From contig NC_015977.1 of the NCBI RefSeq assembly GCF_000225345.1, positions 89,501 through 153,500 of the forward strand: 64,000 nucleotides of DNA, read 5' to 3'. Shown piece by piece: positions 36,084 to 43,935 of this stretch (position 1 is the stretch's first letter; each line of letters begins with the position of its first letter). The translations under genes were made by a program, and so were the position numbers. The DNA comes from Roseburia hominis A2-183. GTDB lineage: Bacteria > Bacillota > Clostridia > Lachnospirales > Lachnospiraceae. The notes beneath the pieces are model-generated. The model searched no databases, was not told the DNA's origin, and worked only from the letters and a program-made list of their open reading frames with translations.

Positions 36084-36127
36084 CAGTCACGAGATATGCC
36101 TGCTTGCAGGCTATATCTCGCGACTGT
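36084..36127 (+). ncRNA. Long hairpin at the start of the leader
   Basis: CAGTCACGAGATATGCCTGC pairs with GCAGGCTATATCTCGCGACT plus G around a TT loop, with a few bulges. There is no T run after it, so it is not a terminator. It stands before the tandem repeats and may be part of the same structured leader. Confidence 0.5.
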
Positions 36128-36130
36128 TGC

Positions 36131-36320
36131 GGATGATAGGGCGAATGCCCGTTAGTCCGGGAAATCTATGATTTCCTGGACGAGCACTGCGAAGACGTGA
36201 CATTTGCCGGAGCGGGCATCGGAGACTTTAGACGGATGATAGGGCGAATGCCCGTCAGTCCGGGAAATCTATGATTTCCTGGACGAGCACTGCGAAGACG
36301 TGACTTTTGCCAGAGCGGAG
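36131..36320 (+). repeat. Two tandem copies of a structured leader unit, period 103 bp
   Basis: Copy 1 begins at 36131 and copy 2 at 36234; the first 86 bases differ at only three positions. Each unit has two hairpins: GGGC-GAAT-GCCC (36139-36150; 36242-36253) and GTCCGGGAAATC-TAT-GATTTCCTGGAC with one mismatch (36155-36181; 36258-36284). The three substitutions fall outside the stems. No convincing open frame with a start codon runs through them. It lies in the leader of the gene at 36365. Tandem aptamer, attenuator or duplicated small RNA are all possible. Confidence 0.65.
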
Positions 36321-36364
36321 TCGTACAGATAGAAGCCCTCGGACGGGCTTTGGAATGGAGAAAG

Positions 36365-36784
36365 ATGGATACAGATATTTTTGAGCAGTTCCCGGATCGG
36401 GAAACATTTGACAAATACTGGAACGAGAATTATCAGCCGGTGACATACGAGGATGTGCGCGAGGCGTTCACGGATTTTGTGAAGTCCGCGGACGGTCACA
36501 TCTACCTCTCGGATTACGAGGAGAAGGGGCTGATCTCACGGGAAGATTTTAAGGAAAATCTCTCGCAGGAGGCACAGTTTACATTTGAGGACGGACTGAC
36601 GGAAGTTTTTTACGATAAGAATCCGGAGCTTTATGAGACGGCGTTTGCGCTCTATGAGGAGTCAAAGCTTACCGGAAAGGGAGATGCATCGGTGGCGCAG
36701 ACGTTTCACGAGACGTTTCGCGCGCTCTATGCAGAGTTTCTGGACAGACTGTATGATGAGGTGCTGGCAGCATGGCAACATTAG
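36365..36784 (+). CDS. Unknown small acidic protein upstream of ksgA
   Basis: 139 residues, start chosen by GGAG 9 bases upstream. Strongly acidic (many D/E), mostly helical, no signal peptide, membrane helix or cysteine motif. I do not recognise a family. It overlaps the ksgA start by 13 bases, so the two are translated together. It is preceded by a long leader with a hairpin and two 103-bp repeats. Confidence 0.7.
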   Translation: MDTDIFEQFPDRETFDKYWNENYQPVTYEDVREAFTDFVKSADGHIYLSDYEEKGLISREDFKENLSQEAQFTFEDGLTEVFYDKNPELYETAFALYEESKLTGKGDASVAQTFHETFRALYAEFLDRLYDEVLAAWQH

Positions 36785-37650
36785 GAATCCCGCAGAATAC
36801 GATTACGGTTCTGCAGAAGTATCATTTTAATTTTCAGAAAAAGTTCGGACAGAATTTTCTCATTGATACCCATGTGCTCGAGCGCATTATTGAGGCGGCG
36901 GGCATTACGAAGGATGACTTTGTGCTGGAGATCGGACCGGGCATCGGCACGATGACCCAGTATCTGTGTGAAAATGCCAGAGAGGTGACGGCGGTGGAGA
37001 TCGATCAGAACCTGATCCCGATTCTGGCGGACACGCTTAGCGCTTATGACAATGTGACGGTTATCAATGAGGACATTTTGAAGCTGGATATTGTAAAGCT
37101 CGCGGAGGAGAAGAATGCCGGGAAACCGATCAAGGTGGTGGCAAATCTTCCGTATTATATTACTACGCCGATTATCATGGGGCTGTTTGAGAGCCATGTG
37201 CCGATTGACAGCATTACGATCATGGTGCAGAAGGAAGTCGCAGACAGGATGCAGGTCGGACCGGGGACGAAGGATTACGGTGCGCTCTCGCTGGCGGTGC
37301 AGTATTATGCAAAGCCGGAGATTATCGCAAACGTGCCGCCGAACTGCTTTATGCCGCGGCCGAATGTCGGCAGCGCGGTGATAAGGCTGACGCGTCATGA
37401 GACCGTGCCGGTGCAGGTGGAGGATGAAAAGCTGATGTTCCGGCTGATCCGGGCATCTTTTAACCAGAGACGCAAGACGCTTGCGAACGGTCTGAATAAT
37501 TCGCCGGAGATTCATCTCTCCAAGGAAGTGATTCAGGAAAGCATTGAGGAGCTTGGCGTGCCGGTGACCATCCGTGGAGAGGCGCTTACATTGGAACAGT
37601 TTGCGGCGCTCTCGAATATTATCGGACGCAGAATGAAGCAGCAGGTATAG
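36772..37650 (+). CDS. ksgA: 16S rRNA dimethyladenosine transferase KsgA/RsmA
   Basis: 292 residues. SAM-dependent enzyme that dimethylates two adjacent adenosines in the 3' hairpin of 16S rRNA during late 30S assembly. Visible: N-terminal NFQKKFGQNFLID, motif I EIGPGIGTMT, motif IV NLPYYITTPIIM and the C-terminal RNA-contact region FNQRRKTLANGL. The start overlaps the preceding small gene. Confidence 0.96.
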   Translation: MATLGIPQNTITVLQKYHFNFQKKFGQNFLIDTHVLERIIEAAGITKDDFVLEIGPGIGTMTQYLCENAREVTAVEIDQNLIPILADTLSAYDNVTVINEDILKLDIVKLAEEKNAGKPIKVVANLPYYITTPIIMGLFESHVPIDSITIMVQKEVADRMQVGPGTKDYGALSLAVQYYAKPEIIANVPPNCFMPRPNVGSAVIRLTRHETVPVQVEDEKLMFRLIRASFNQRRKTLANGLNNSPEIHLSKEVIQESIEELGVPVTIRGEALTLEQFAALSNIIGRRMKQQV

Positions 37651-37672
37651 AGAGAATAGGGGGAAACAGACA

Positions 37673-38452
37673 ATGGATGGACAGCAGAACAATCAGAATG
37701 GATGGAACGGGAGCGAGGCGCCCAGAACATACGGTGAGGATACGAAAATGTATCAGAACCGGCAGAACGCGCCGCAACAGCCGAATTACGGAAGCGGTCA
37801 GAACCCGTATCAACAGCCGAATTACGGAAACAGCCAGAATGCATATCAGCAGCCGGATTACGGAAATGCACAGAACATGAATCAACAGCCGAATTACGGA
37901 AACAGCCAGAATGCATATCAGCAGCCGAATTACGGAAACGGTCAGAACCCGTATCAGCAGCCGAATTACGGAAACTGGCAGGGCAATCCGTATCCGCAGG
38001 AGCAGCACGGACCGGTATCCGATGTTCTGTGCAATATTCTCCTGGTGATCTTTATGGCGCAGATTATTATCAATTTTGTGGTATTTGGCGCGACATGGAA
38101 TGCGATGGCAGGGGAAGGAATAGACGCTTATCTCGACGGATCCGTGAGCCTTGGCAGCCCGGTGCAGATGCTTTCCATGTTTTCCAATCTGCTGTTTGTG
38201 GCGATGCTTGTGCTGTTGATTCTGGATATTATAAAAATCAGCAATCAGAAATACAAGATCACCGGTCTGGTGTTGTTTGCGATTTTCTTAAGACCGGGCT
38301 ATTACATCTGGAGAGCACATGTGCTTAAGAGAAAAATGACGTTCCCGATCATCTATACCATCGCTTACAGTGGAGTGACCGTGGCATACTTTTTCTATTC
38401 GTTTTATAAAGTTTTTTCACTGACATTCGGAATTATGCAGAGTCTGAACTAG
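37673..38452 (+). CDS. Membrane protein with N-terminal Q/N/Y-rich tandem repeats
   Basis: 259 residues. Residues 1-120 are low complexity: a 12-residue unit QQPNYGNxQNxY repeated five full times and once in part. The C-terminal half has four hydrophobic helices (about 120-145, 165-190, 200-220, 230-255), forming a small membrane domain. The repeat is prion-like (Gln, Asn, Tyr, Gly) and exposed on one side of the membrane. No function known. The gene starts 23 bases after ksgA. Confidence 0.75.
   Translation: MDGQQNNQNGWNGSEAPRTYGEDTKMYQNRQNAPQQPNYGSGQNPYQQPNYGNSQNAYQQPDYGNAQNMNQQPNYGNSQNAYQQPNYGNGQNPYQQPNYGNWQGNPYPQEQHGPVSDVLCNILLVIFMAQIIINFVVFGATWNAMAGEGIDAYLDGSVSLGSPVQMLSMFSNLLFVAMLVLLILDIIKISNQKYKITGLVLFAIFLRPGYYIWRAHVLKRKMTFPIIYTIAYSGVTVAYFFYSFYKVFSLTFGIMQSLN
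37775..37982 (+). repeat. 36-bp coding tandem repeat
   Basis: Units start at 37775, 37811, 37847, 37883 and 37919, with a partial unit at 37955. Unit 2 and unit 4 are identical, as are parts of units 1 and 5, which suggests recent expansion by slippage or recombination. All keep the reading frame. Confidence 0.9.
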
Positions 38453-38489
38453 TGCCGCGGCTTTGTGGGAATGGAAGATCTCCTTGGTT

Positions 38490-38497
38490 CATATAAT
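38490..38497 (+). promoter_or_regulatory. Sigma-E-like -10 element before spoIID
   Basis: CATATAAT lies 22 bases before the ATG and resembles the mother-cell sigma-E -10 (CATAYAAT). The -35 region is not convincing. spoIID is a sigma-E gene in Bacillus, which fits. Confidence 0.4.
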
Positions 38498-38518
38498 AAT
38501 GGACAAGGAGATTTTTTT

Positions 38519-39442
38519 ATGCGGAAAAAATGGAAATACTATATTGATAGAATGCTTACTTTCGCGCTGATCGGCATATTATTGCCGCTTTTTGTTACGA
38601 TAATATGTCAGCGTATGCGACTGGAGGAAGTGATATACGGCACGTACGACGCGATGACGGAGGCGGCAGAAAGAGAGGGCGGGGAGGAACTGGAGGAACA
38701 GCTGCCCCTGATTCTGGCGAAGGAGATCCGTGCGGACGCGGAAGATGCGGCGCTTAAGGCGCAGTGCGTGATTGCGCGGACAACACTGTATGATGCCGCG
38801 GCGAGAGGGGAGGAACAGCCGGCTGCTTTTTCGGAGGAAGAATTAAGGCAGGCGCTGGGGGAAACATATGAAAAGACCATGGAACGGCTTGAGACGTGCG
38901 TGGAGGAGACGAGTGGGCAGGTGCTCTCCTGGAACGGTGGCTATGCGTATGCTGCATATCATGCGATCAGTGCAGGAAGTACGAGAGATATGAGCCGGTC
39001 GGCGGAAGCGGCGGTGCCATATCTTCCCGCGGTGGAGTGCCCGGCGGATCTGACGGCGGAGGGCACGCTCTCGGTCATTTATTGTGAGGAAACGGACATT
39101 TTAAAGCGGTGCGGGGAGCATTTTGCGGAGGCAGACGTGTCCGCGGTGTCTGAGATCCAGGTTACAGAGCGGGATGCGGCGGGCTATGTACAGCAGGTCA
39201 TGCTGGGGGAGTATGTCTGCACCGGGGAAGCGTTCCGTGAGGCGATGGGCTGGAATTCCGCGTGTTTTACGATCACGCAGATGGGGGAAAATGTGCGGAT
39301 CGTGACAAGGGGACTGGGACACGGGTACGGACTGAGCCAGAATGAGGCGCGCGCGATGGCGCAGGAAGGAACCTCTTACGAGGAGATTTTACAATATTTT
39401 TTTCCGGGAACAACGCTTGTGACAGCGGATCAGATAAAATAG
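38519..39442 (+). CDS. spoIID: Stage II sporulation protein D (SpoIID)
   Basis: 307 residues from the ATG at 38519 (AAGGAG upstream). One N-terminal membrane helix (about 12-35) is followed by the SpoIID/LytB domain with AEDAALKAQCVIARTTLYDA (lacking its last residue) and the C-terminal signature RGLGHGYGLSQNEARAMAQ. SpoIID is the lytic transglycosylase that, with SpoIIM and SpoIIP, thins the septal peptidoglycan to let the mother cell engulf the forespore. It is followed by spoIIQ, another engulfment gene. Confidence 0.92.
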   Translation: MRKKWKYYIDRMLTFALIGILLPLFVTIICQRMRLEEVIYGTYDAMTEAAEREGGEELEEQLPLILAKEIRADAEDAALKAQCVIARTTLYDAAARGEEQPAAFSEEELRQALGETYEKTMERLETCVEETSGQVLSWNGGYAYAAYHAISAGSTRDMSRSAEAAVPYLPAVECPADLTAEGTLSVIYCEETDILKRCGEHFAEADVSAVSEIQVTERDAAGYVQQVMLGEYVCTGEAFREAMGWNSACFTITQMGENVRIVTRGLGHGYGLSQNEARAMAQEGTSYEEILQYFFPGTTLVTADQIK

Positions 39443-39452
39443 GCGACGCTCT

Positions 39453-39482
39453 GCATAAACCATCCGTGCAGGGGGAACAATA
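39453..39482 (+). promoter_or_regulatory. Sigma-F promoter of spoIIQ
   Basis: GCATA (39453-39457), 15-bp spacer, GGGAACAATA (39473-39482). This matches the forespore sigma-F form GYATA / GGnnAnAnTR at every specified base, with a spacer one base shorter than usual. It explains why spoIIQ has its own promoter right behind spoIID, which is a mother-cell gene. Confidence 0.68.
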
Positions 39483-39516
39483 GGAATAAAAATAAATAAT
39501 ATGGATGGTGAAAAAA

Positions 39517-40299
39517 ATGAGAAAAAGCAGATTTTGGGCATTCCTCGGGCGTAAACAATATGTGATTGCGGGGGCGATTGTGATTGCGGCAGCAGTTGCG
39601 ACCACGGTAATTTACAGCGATCATGAACAACAGCAGCGCGAACAGCTGGAGGAAGAACTGGCACAGGAAAACACACCGGAGGAAGCCGGACTTGTCGCTG
39701 CGACGGAAAGTACGGAACAGACAGCACAGGCATCCGCAGTTATTCCGCCGGAGCAGACCGCGGAGACGGAAAAGCTGGAGCAGAAAGCGGCAGAGACGAC
39801 AGAGAGTACGGAAGTGGCGCAGGTGGAAAAAGAAGCGGAGAATGAGACCGCAGAGACGGGAGCAGGGGTCAATGCCCTTCATTTTGATCCGGAGGACGGC
39901 ATGCTCTGGCCGATGGAGGGAAATGTGATCTTAAATTACAGCATGGATTCTACCATATACTTTGCGACGCTGGACCAGTACAAATACAATCCGGCGGTGA
40001 TTATCGCGGGAGAGGTCAACAATAAGGTATATTCCGTCGCAAAGGGAAAAGTCATCGGTCTCTCCAACAACGAGGAGACTGGCTGTACGATGACGGTCGA
40101 TCTGGGTGACGGCTACCGCGCGATCTACGGACAGTTAAAGGAGCCGAACTTTGCGGTGGGTGATTATGTGGAATCCGGCCATGTGCTGGGCTACGTGGCA
40201 GAGCCGACGAAATATTATTCGGTGGAGGGCAGCAATCTGTATTTTGCGCTGCAAAAAGACGGACAGCCTGTCGATCCGGTAGCATTTTTTCAGAGCTAG
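39517..40299 (+). CDS. spoIIQ: SpoIIQ-like forespore protein with degenerate M23 peptidase domain
   Basis: 260 residues. An N-terminal helix (about 14-34) anchors it. A Glu/Ala/Thr-rich linker follows (about 40-125), then a LytM/M23 fold from MLWPMEGNVILNYSM to LYFALQKDGQPVDPVAFF. The catalytic zinc ligands are missing: the HLxxD region reads LNYSMD, the YGHL histidine is Q (AIYGQL), and the HxH pair is replaced by NLYFAL. It is therefore a non-enzymatic scaffold, as in Bacillus SpoIIQ, which binds mother-cell SpoIIIAH to form the feeding channel. Confidence 0.85.
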   Translation: MRKSRFWAFLGRKQYVIAGAIVIAAAVATTVIYSDHEQQQREQLEEELAQENTPEEAGLVAATESTEQTAQASAVIPPEQTAETEKLEQKAAETTESTEVAQVEKEAENETAETGAGVNALHFDPEDGMLWPMEGNVILNYSMDSTIYFATLDQYKYNPAVIIAGEVNNKVYSVAKGKVIGLSNNEETGCTMTVDLGDGYRAIYGQLKEPNFAVGDYVESGHVLGYVAEPTKYYSVEGSNLYFALQKDGQPVDPVAFFQS

Positions 40300-40323
40300 T
40301 TTGTAAAAGGAAGACACCGGTTC

Positions 40324-40352
40324 TTGAATATGTTGGATTTCTTCATTATAAT
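40324..40352 (+). promoter_or_regulatory. Sigma-A promoter of the TPR-GGDEF gene
   Basis: TTGAAT (40324-40329), 17-bp spacer, perfect TATAAT (40347-40352), 30 bases before the ATG; GGGAGGAA serves as the ribosome site. Confidence 0.82.
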
Positions 40353-40381
40353 GAAACAAGAGATAAGGGAGGAATCGGTAC

Positions 40382-42019
40382 ATGGAATTCAAGGAATACA
40401 GTAAAGCTGTGATGGCGTGGGTGGACGGAGTGATGCAGAACCGCGGCGCCGATGCCGAGAAAACATTGAAATACTGTGCGGATATCGAACAATATGCAAA
40501 ACAGACGGGGGATCCAAAGCTTCTGGGGTTTGCCTACTATTATGCGGGCGAGACCTACTATGTGCTCAATGAGGGCGAGCAGCTTCTTAAGACCATTACC
40601 AGAGCTATCACCTATCTGGATCAGGCGGAGCAGTGGGACATGGTTGCCAGGGCTTATAATATCCTTGCGATTGCCTTTTTGAACCGTGGAAATACGCCGA
40701 TTGCGCTGGATTACTATCTGACCGGACTCGGTTATTGTAAAAAATATAAGCTGGCGAACGAAGAAAACGTCATCAACTTGAATCTCGGAACCCTCTATCT
40801 GGGCAACGAACAGTGGAATGAGGCGCAGAGATATTTTGAAAAAGTCTCCTCCGATATCAAGGCATATCCGGAGACCCCGAATTATTACGGGCTGATGAGC
40901 TGTGTAGCGGTCTGTCTGGGGCGGTGCTTTATGCAGCGGGAACAGAATGAACGCGTGCAGGCACAGATGGATTATCTGGATCAGGTCTGCTGGGAGCACA
41001 TGCAGAAGATCGAGCGGCTCTCGGCGCTGATTTTTAAGGCGGAATATTATCACCGCGTGGGAAGAATCACACTTCGTGAGGAATGTATTGAGCAGATCCG
41101 CGGACTTGTGGATATGGACATGGCGGTTATGGATATCTTTGATGACGTGTACGGGCTGTGCAGACTGTTGCTGGAGATCGATAAGGAAGACGTCTTCTGG
41201 GACATCGTGGCGGTATTGGAAAAATTGACGAAAAACGCCAATATTGCGAATCTGCAGCGGAAAATAGTTTCCTTAAAAATCCTCTGCTACCGCAGGAAAC
41301 AGGACGAGGCGGCTTATCTCGAGGAGGCGGGCCGGTTCTATGAGCTGACCGAGGCGCTGGATCGGGAGAACCATTATATGATTGCCAACATGCTCTCCGT
41401 GCGCAGATCATTAGAACATGCGAATGAGAAGCGGCGGGAGATGGAGAAAGCGAATGAGCGTCTGCTGGAGAAGTCCGAGACGGATCCGCTGACGCGGCTG
41501 GCGAACCGGTTCCGGCTGAATGATTATCTGGAGCGTGCGTTTGAGCGGACGCGGGATGACCATAGAGCATTTGCGGTAGAGATTCTCGACATCGACTACT
41601 TCAAGGAATACAATGATAACTACGGCCATCAGGCGGGAGATGCCTGCATCGTGGCGATTGCGGATGAGCTGCGGAAAATGCAGAGCCACGATACCTTCTG
41701 TGCGCGGTATGGCGGGGATGAGTTTATCATTATTTACGAGTACAAGACGGAGGACGAGGTTTTTTCCATGGCGGACAGTCTGCGGGAGCGTATTCTTGAC
41801 AGGCGGATCGAGCATGTGTGCTCGAAGGCGCTTCCGGTTGTCACAATCTCGCAGGGAATCTGTTTTGACGTGGCTCCGGAGGGAAGCCGGAGCTGGGATT
41901 TCCTGCATGCGGCGGATATGATGCTCTACGAGGTGAAAAAGCGCAGCCGCAACAATATTTCGCTCGGTCATCTGGATGCAAAAGAGGCGAGATACGGAGA
42001 AGAGAGGAAACTTTTATAG
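40382..42019 (+). CDS. Soluble TPR-GGDEF diguanylate cyclase
   Basis: 545 residues with no membrane helix. Residues about 35-340 are helical TPR-like repeats, for instance FAYYYAGETYYVLNEGEQLL and AYNILAIAFLNRGNTPIALD. A coiled coil at about 340-370 leads to the GGDEF domain with SETDPLTRLANRFRLNDYLE, DIDYFKEYNDNYGHQAGDAC and the active site ARYGGDEF. It should make c-di-GMP in response to a protein or peptide partner bound by the repeats. The RxxD inhibitory site is not evident. This is the second cyclase in the window. Confidence 0.9.
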   Translation: MEFKEYSKAVMAWVDGVMQNRGADAEKTLKYCADIEQYAKQTGDPKLLGFAYYYAGETYYVLNEGEQLLKTITRAITYLDQAEQWDMVARAYNILAIAFLNRGNTPIALDYYLTGLGYCKKYKLANEENVINLNLGTLYLGNEQWNEAQRYFEKVSSDIKAYPETPNYYGLMSCVAVCLGRCFMQREQNERVQAQMDYLDQVCWEHMQKIERLSALIFKAEYYHRVGRITLREECIEQIRGLVDMDMAVMDIFDDVYGLCRLLLEIDKEDVFWDIVAVLEKLTKNANIANLQRKIVSLKILCYRRKQDEAAYLEEAGRFYELTEALDRENHYMIANMLSVRRSLEHANEKRREMEKANERLLEKSETDPLTRLANRFRLNDYLERAFERTRDDHRAFAVEILDIDYFKEYNDNYGHQAGDACIVAIADELRKMQSHDTFCARYGGDEFIIIYEYKTEDEVFSMADSLRERILDRRIEHVCSKALPVVTISQGICFDVAPEGSRSWDFLHAADMMLYEVKKRSRNNISLGHLDAKEARYGEERKLL

Positions 42020-42331
42020 ATTCCGGCATAGAATATACTGTAACGGAAAATCCGCAATCGAGCCTTTTACTTTTACCGAAGCACAGCAGTATGAAAAAGT
42101 ACAGATCAAGTAAAGTACGCATCTGTCGATTGCTTTTCATAGGAGTATTGCCCAAAGCCGCGAGCGGATTTGGGTTACATAGACAGAAGTTCGGAGATTT
42201 GCGCATTTCTTGACAAAAGAGAGATGCCGTGCTATGATTCAAAATACTGCGCAGTCGGCAGAAGTGGGCACTTTCTGCCGGTGCTGGGCATGCGTCAGAG
42301 AATTGGCTCTGGCGTGACAGAAAGGAAAAAG
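42020..42331 (+). other. Non-coding gap before the DEAD-box gene
   Basis: 312 bases between the cyclase and the helicase. The only clear element is the promoter at 42210-42238. An open frame runs in from 42170 to the helicase but has no ribosome site and an unrelated N terminus. The first 190 bases show no stable terminator or riboswitch that I can name; the roughly 90-base 5' leader may be regulated by cold, as is common for this helicase class. Confidence 0.5.
42210..42238 (+). promoter_or_regulatory. Sigma-A promoter of the DEAD-box helicase gene
   Basis: TTGACA (42210-42215), 17-bp spacer, TATGAT (42233-42238). It gives a leader of about 87 bases before the ATG at 42332. Confidence 0.83.
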
Positions 42332-43924
42332 ATGGAAACAGTTAGATTTGATGAGTTAGATTTATATCCTCAGGTGTTAAGAGCGATTGCGGATATGGGA
42401 TTTGAGGAGGCAACGCCGATTCAGAGCCAGGCGATTCCGGTTGTGATGTCGGGCGTGGATGTGATCGGACAGGCACAGACAGGTACCGGTAAGACGGCAT
42501 CCTTTGGTATTCCGGTGCTTCACAAGGTAGACCCGAACAGCAGAAAGACGCAGGTAATCATTCTCTCTCCGACCAGAGAGCTTGCCATTCAGGTGGCGGA
42601 CGAGATCCGCAAACTTGCCAAGTATATGCACGGGGTCAAGGTACTTCCGGTGTATGGCGGACAGGAGATCGGACGCCAGATCAAGGCGTTAAAGGGCGGT
42701 GCGCAGATTATCGTCGGAACGCCGGGACGCGTGATGGATCATCTGCGCCGCAAGACGATCCGCTGTGATGCGATCCACACGGTGGTACTCGATGAGGCGG
42801 ACGAGATGCTGAACATGGGCTTCCGCGATGACATCGAGACGATTCTTGAGTATATTCCGGCGGAGGGACGTCAGACGATCCTTTTCTCCGCGACGATGCC
42901 GAAGCCGATTCTCGATATTACCAGGAAATATCAGCACGATGCGGTCAACATCAAGGTGGTAAAAAAAGAGCTGACGGTTCCGAGCATTGAGCAGTATTAC
43001 TACGATGTCAAGCGTAGCGACAAGGTAGAAGTCTTAACGCGGCTTCTCGATTACTACAATCCGAAGCTCTCGCTGGTATTCTGCAATACCAAGCGGATGG
43101 TGGACGAACTTGCGGAAGAATTAAAGGGACGCGGCTATTTTGCAGAGGGACTGCACGGAGATATGAAGCAGTCGCAGCGTGACCGCGTGATGAAAGGATT
43201 CCGCAGCGGCAAGACCGAGATCCTCATTGCGACCGATGTGGCGGCGCGCGGAATCGACGTCGATGATGTGGAGGCCGTTTTCAACTACGACATTCCGCAG
43301 GATGACGAATACTATGTGCACCGGATCGGCAGAACGGGACGTGCAGGTCGGACCGGACGCGCCTTTACCTTCGTGAAGGGCAAAGAAGTCTACAAGCTGA
43401 AGGATATCATGCGCTACTGCAAGACCAAGATCGTGGCAATGCCGATTCCGTCAACGGATGATGTGGCACAGATCAAGGCAGAGAAGGTCATGGAGGAGAT
43501 CGGCAGGATCATCGACGAGGAGAACCTGTCGGACATGATCGACATGATCGAGCGCCAGGTGAATGCTTCGGATTACACCGCAATGGATATTGCAGCGGCA
43601 TTTTTGAAGCAGGCACTCGGCCAGGTCAATCTCGACAACGGCAGCGAGGATGACTACGACTTCGACAATACCGGCGCGGAGGAAGGGATGGTACGTCTCT
43701 TCATCAACATCGGTAAAAAAGACCGCGTCAAGCCGGGAGACATTCTCGGTGCGATCGCCGGGGAGTCCGGCATGCCAGGCAAGCTGGTCGGCGCGATCGA
43801 CATGTACGACAAGTATACCTTCGTGGAGGTGCCGAGAGAGTACGGCAGAGAAGTCCTCGAGGGAATGAAGAACACCAAGATCAAAGGGCGCTCTGTCAAT
43901 ATGGAACCGGCAAATCAAAGGTAG
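42332..43924 (+). CDS. deaD: DEAD-box RNA helicase (DeaD/CshA type) with DbpA-like RNA-binding domain
   Basis: 530 residues from the ATG at 42332 (GAAAGGA upstream); a longer upstream frame was rejected. Motifs: Q motif and QAQTGTGKTASFG, PTRELAIQ, TPGRVMDH, LDEADEMLNMG, SAT, then the second RecA domain with ARGIDVDDVEAV and HRIGRTGRAGRTG. The C terminus (about 455-525) is a DbpA-type RNA-binding fold, seen in GMVRLFINIGKKDRV. Likely role: ribosome assembly and RNA unfolding at low temperature. The stop is 11 bp before palindrome C. Confidence 0.93.
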   Translation: METVRFDELDLYPQVLRAIADMGFEEATPIQSQAIPVVMSGVDVIGQAQTGTGKTASFGIPVLHKVDPNSRKTQVIILSPTRELAIQVADEIRKLAKYMHGVKVLPVYGGQEIGRQIKALKGGAQIIVGTPGRVMDHLRRKTIRCDAIHTVVLDEADEMLNMGFRDDIETILEYIPAEGRQTILFSATMPKPILDITRKYQHDAVNIKVVKKELTVPSIEQYYYDVKRSDKVEVLTRLLDYYNPKLSLVFCNTKRMVDELAEELKGRGYFAEGLHGDMKQSQRDRVMKGFRSGKTEILIATDVAARGIDVDDVEAVFNYDIPQDDEYYVHRIGRTGRAGRTGRAFTFVKGKEVYKLKDIMRYCKTKIVAMPIPSTDDVAQIKAEKVMEEIGRIIDEENLSDMIDMIERQVNASDYTAMDIAAAFLKQALGQVNLDNGSEDDYDFDNTGAEEGMVRLFINIGKKDRVKPGDILGAIAGESGMPGKLVGAIDMYDKYTFVEVPREYGREVLEGMKNTKIKGRSVNMEPANQR

Positions 43925-43935
43925 ATTTAATAAAT

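Noticed and set aside
36131..36320. CRISPR or two diverged small genes in the 103-bp repeats
   Set aside because: Only two contiguous units; frames are broken by stops and have no start codon with a ribosome site.
37775..37982. CRISPR array
   Set aside because: Repeats are contiguous, in frame and without spacers; coding tandem repeat.
42170..42331. N-terminal extension of the DEAD-box helicase
   Set aside because: The promoter -10 lies inside it and the helicase ribosome site and normal N terminus are at 42332.
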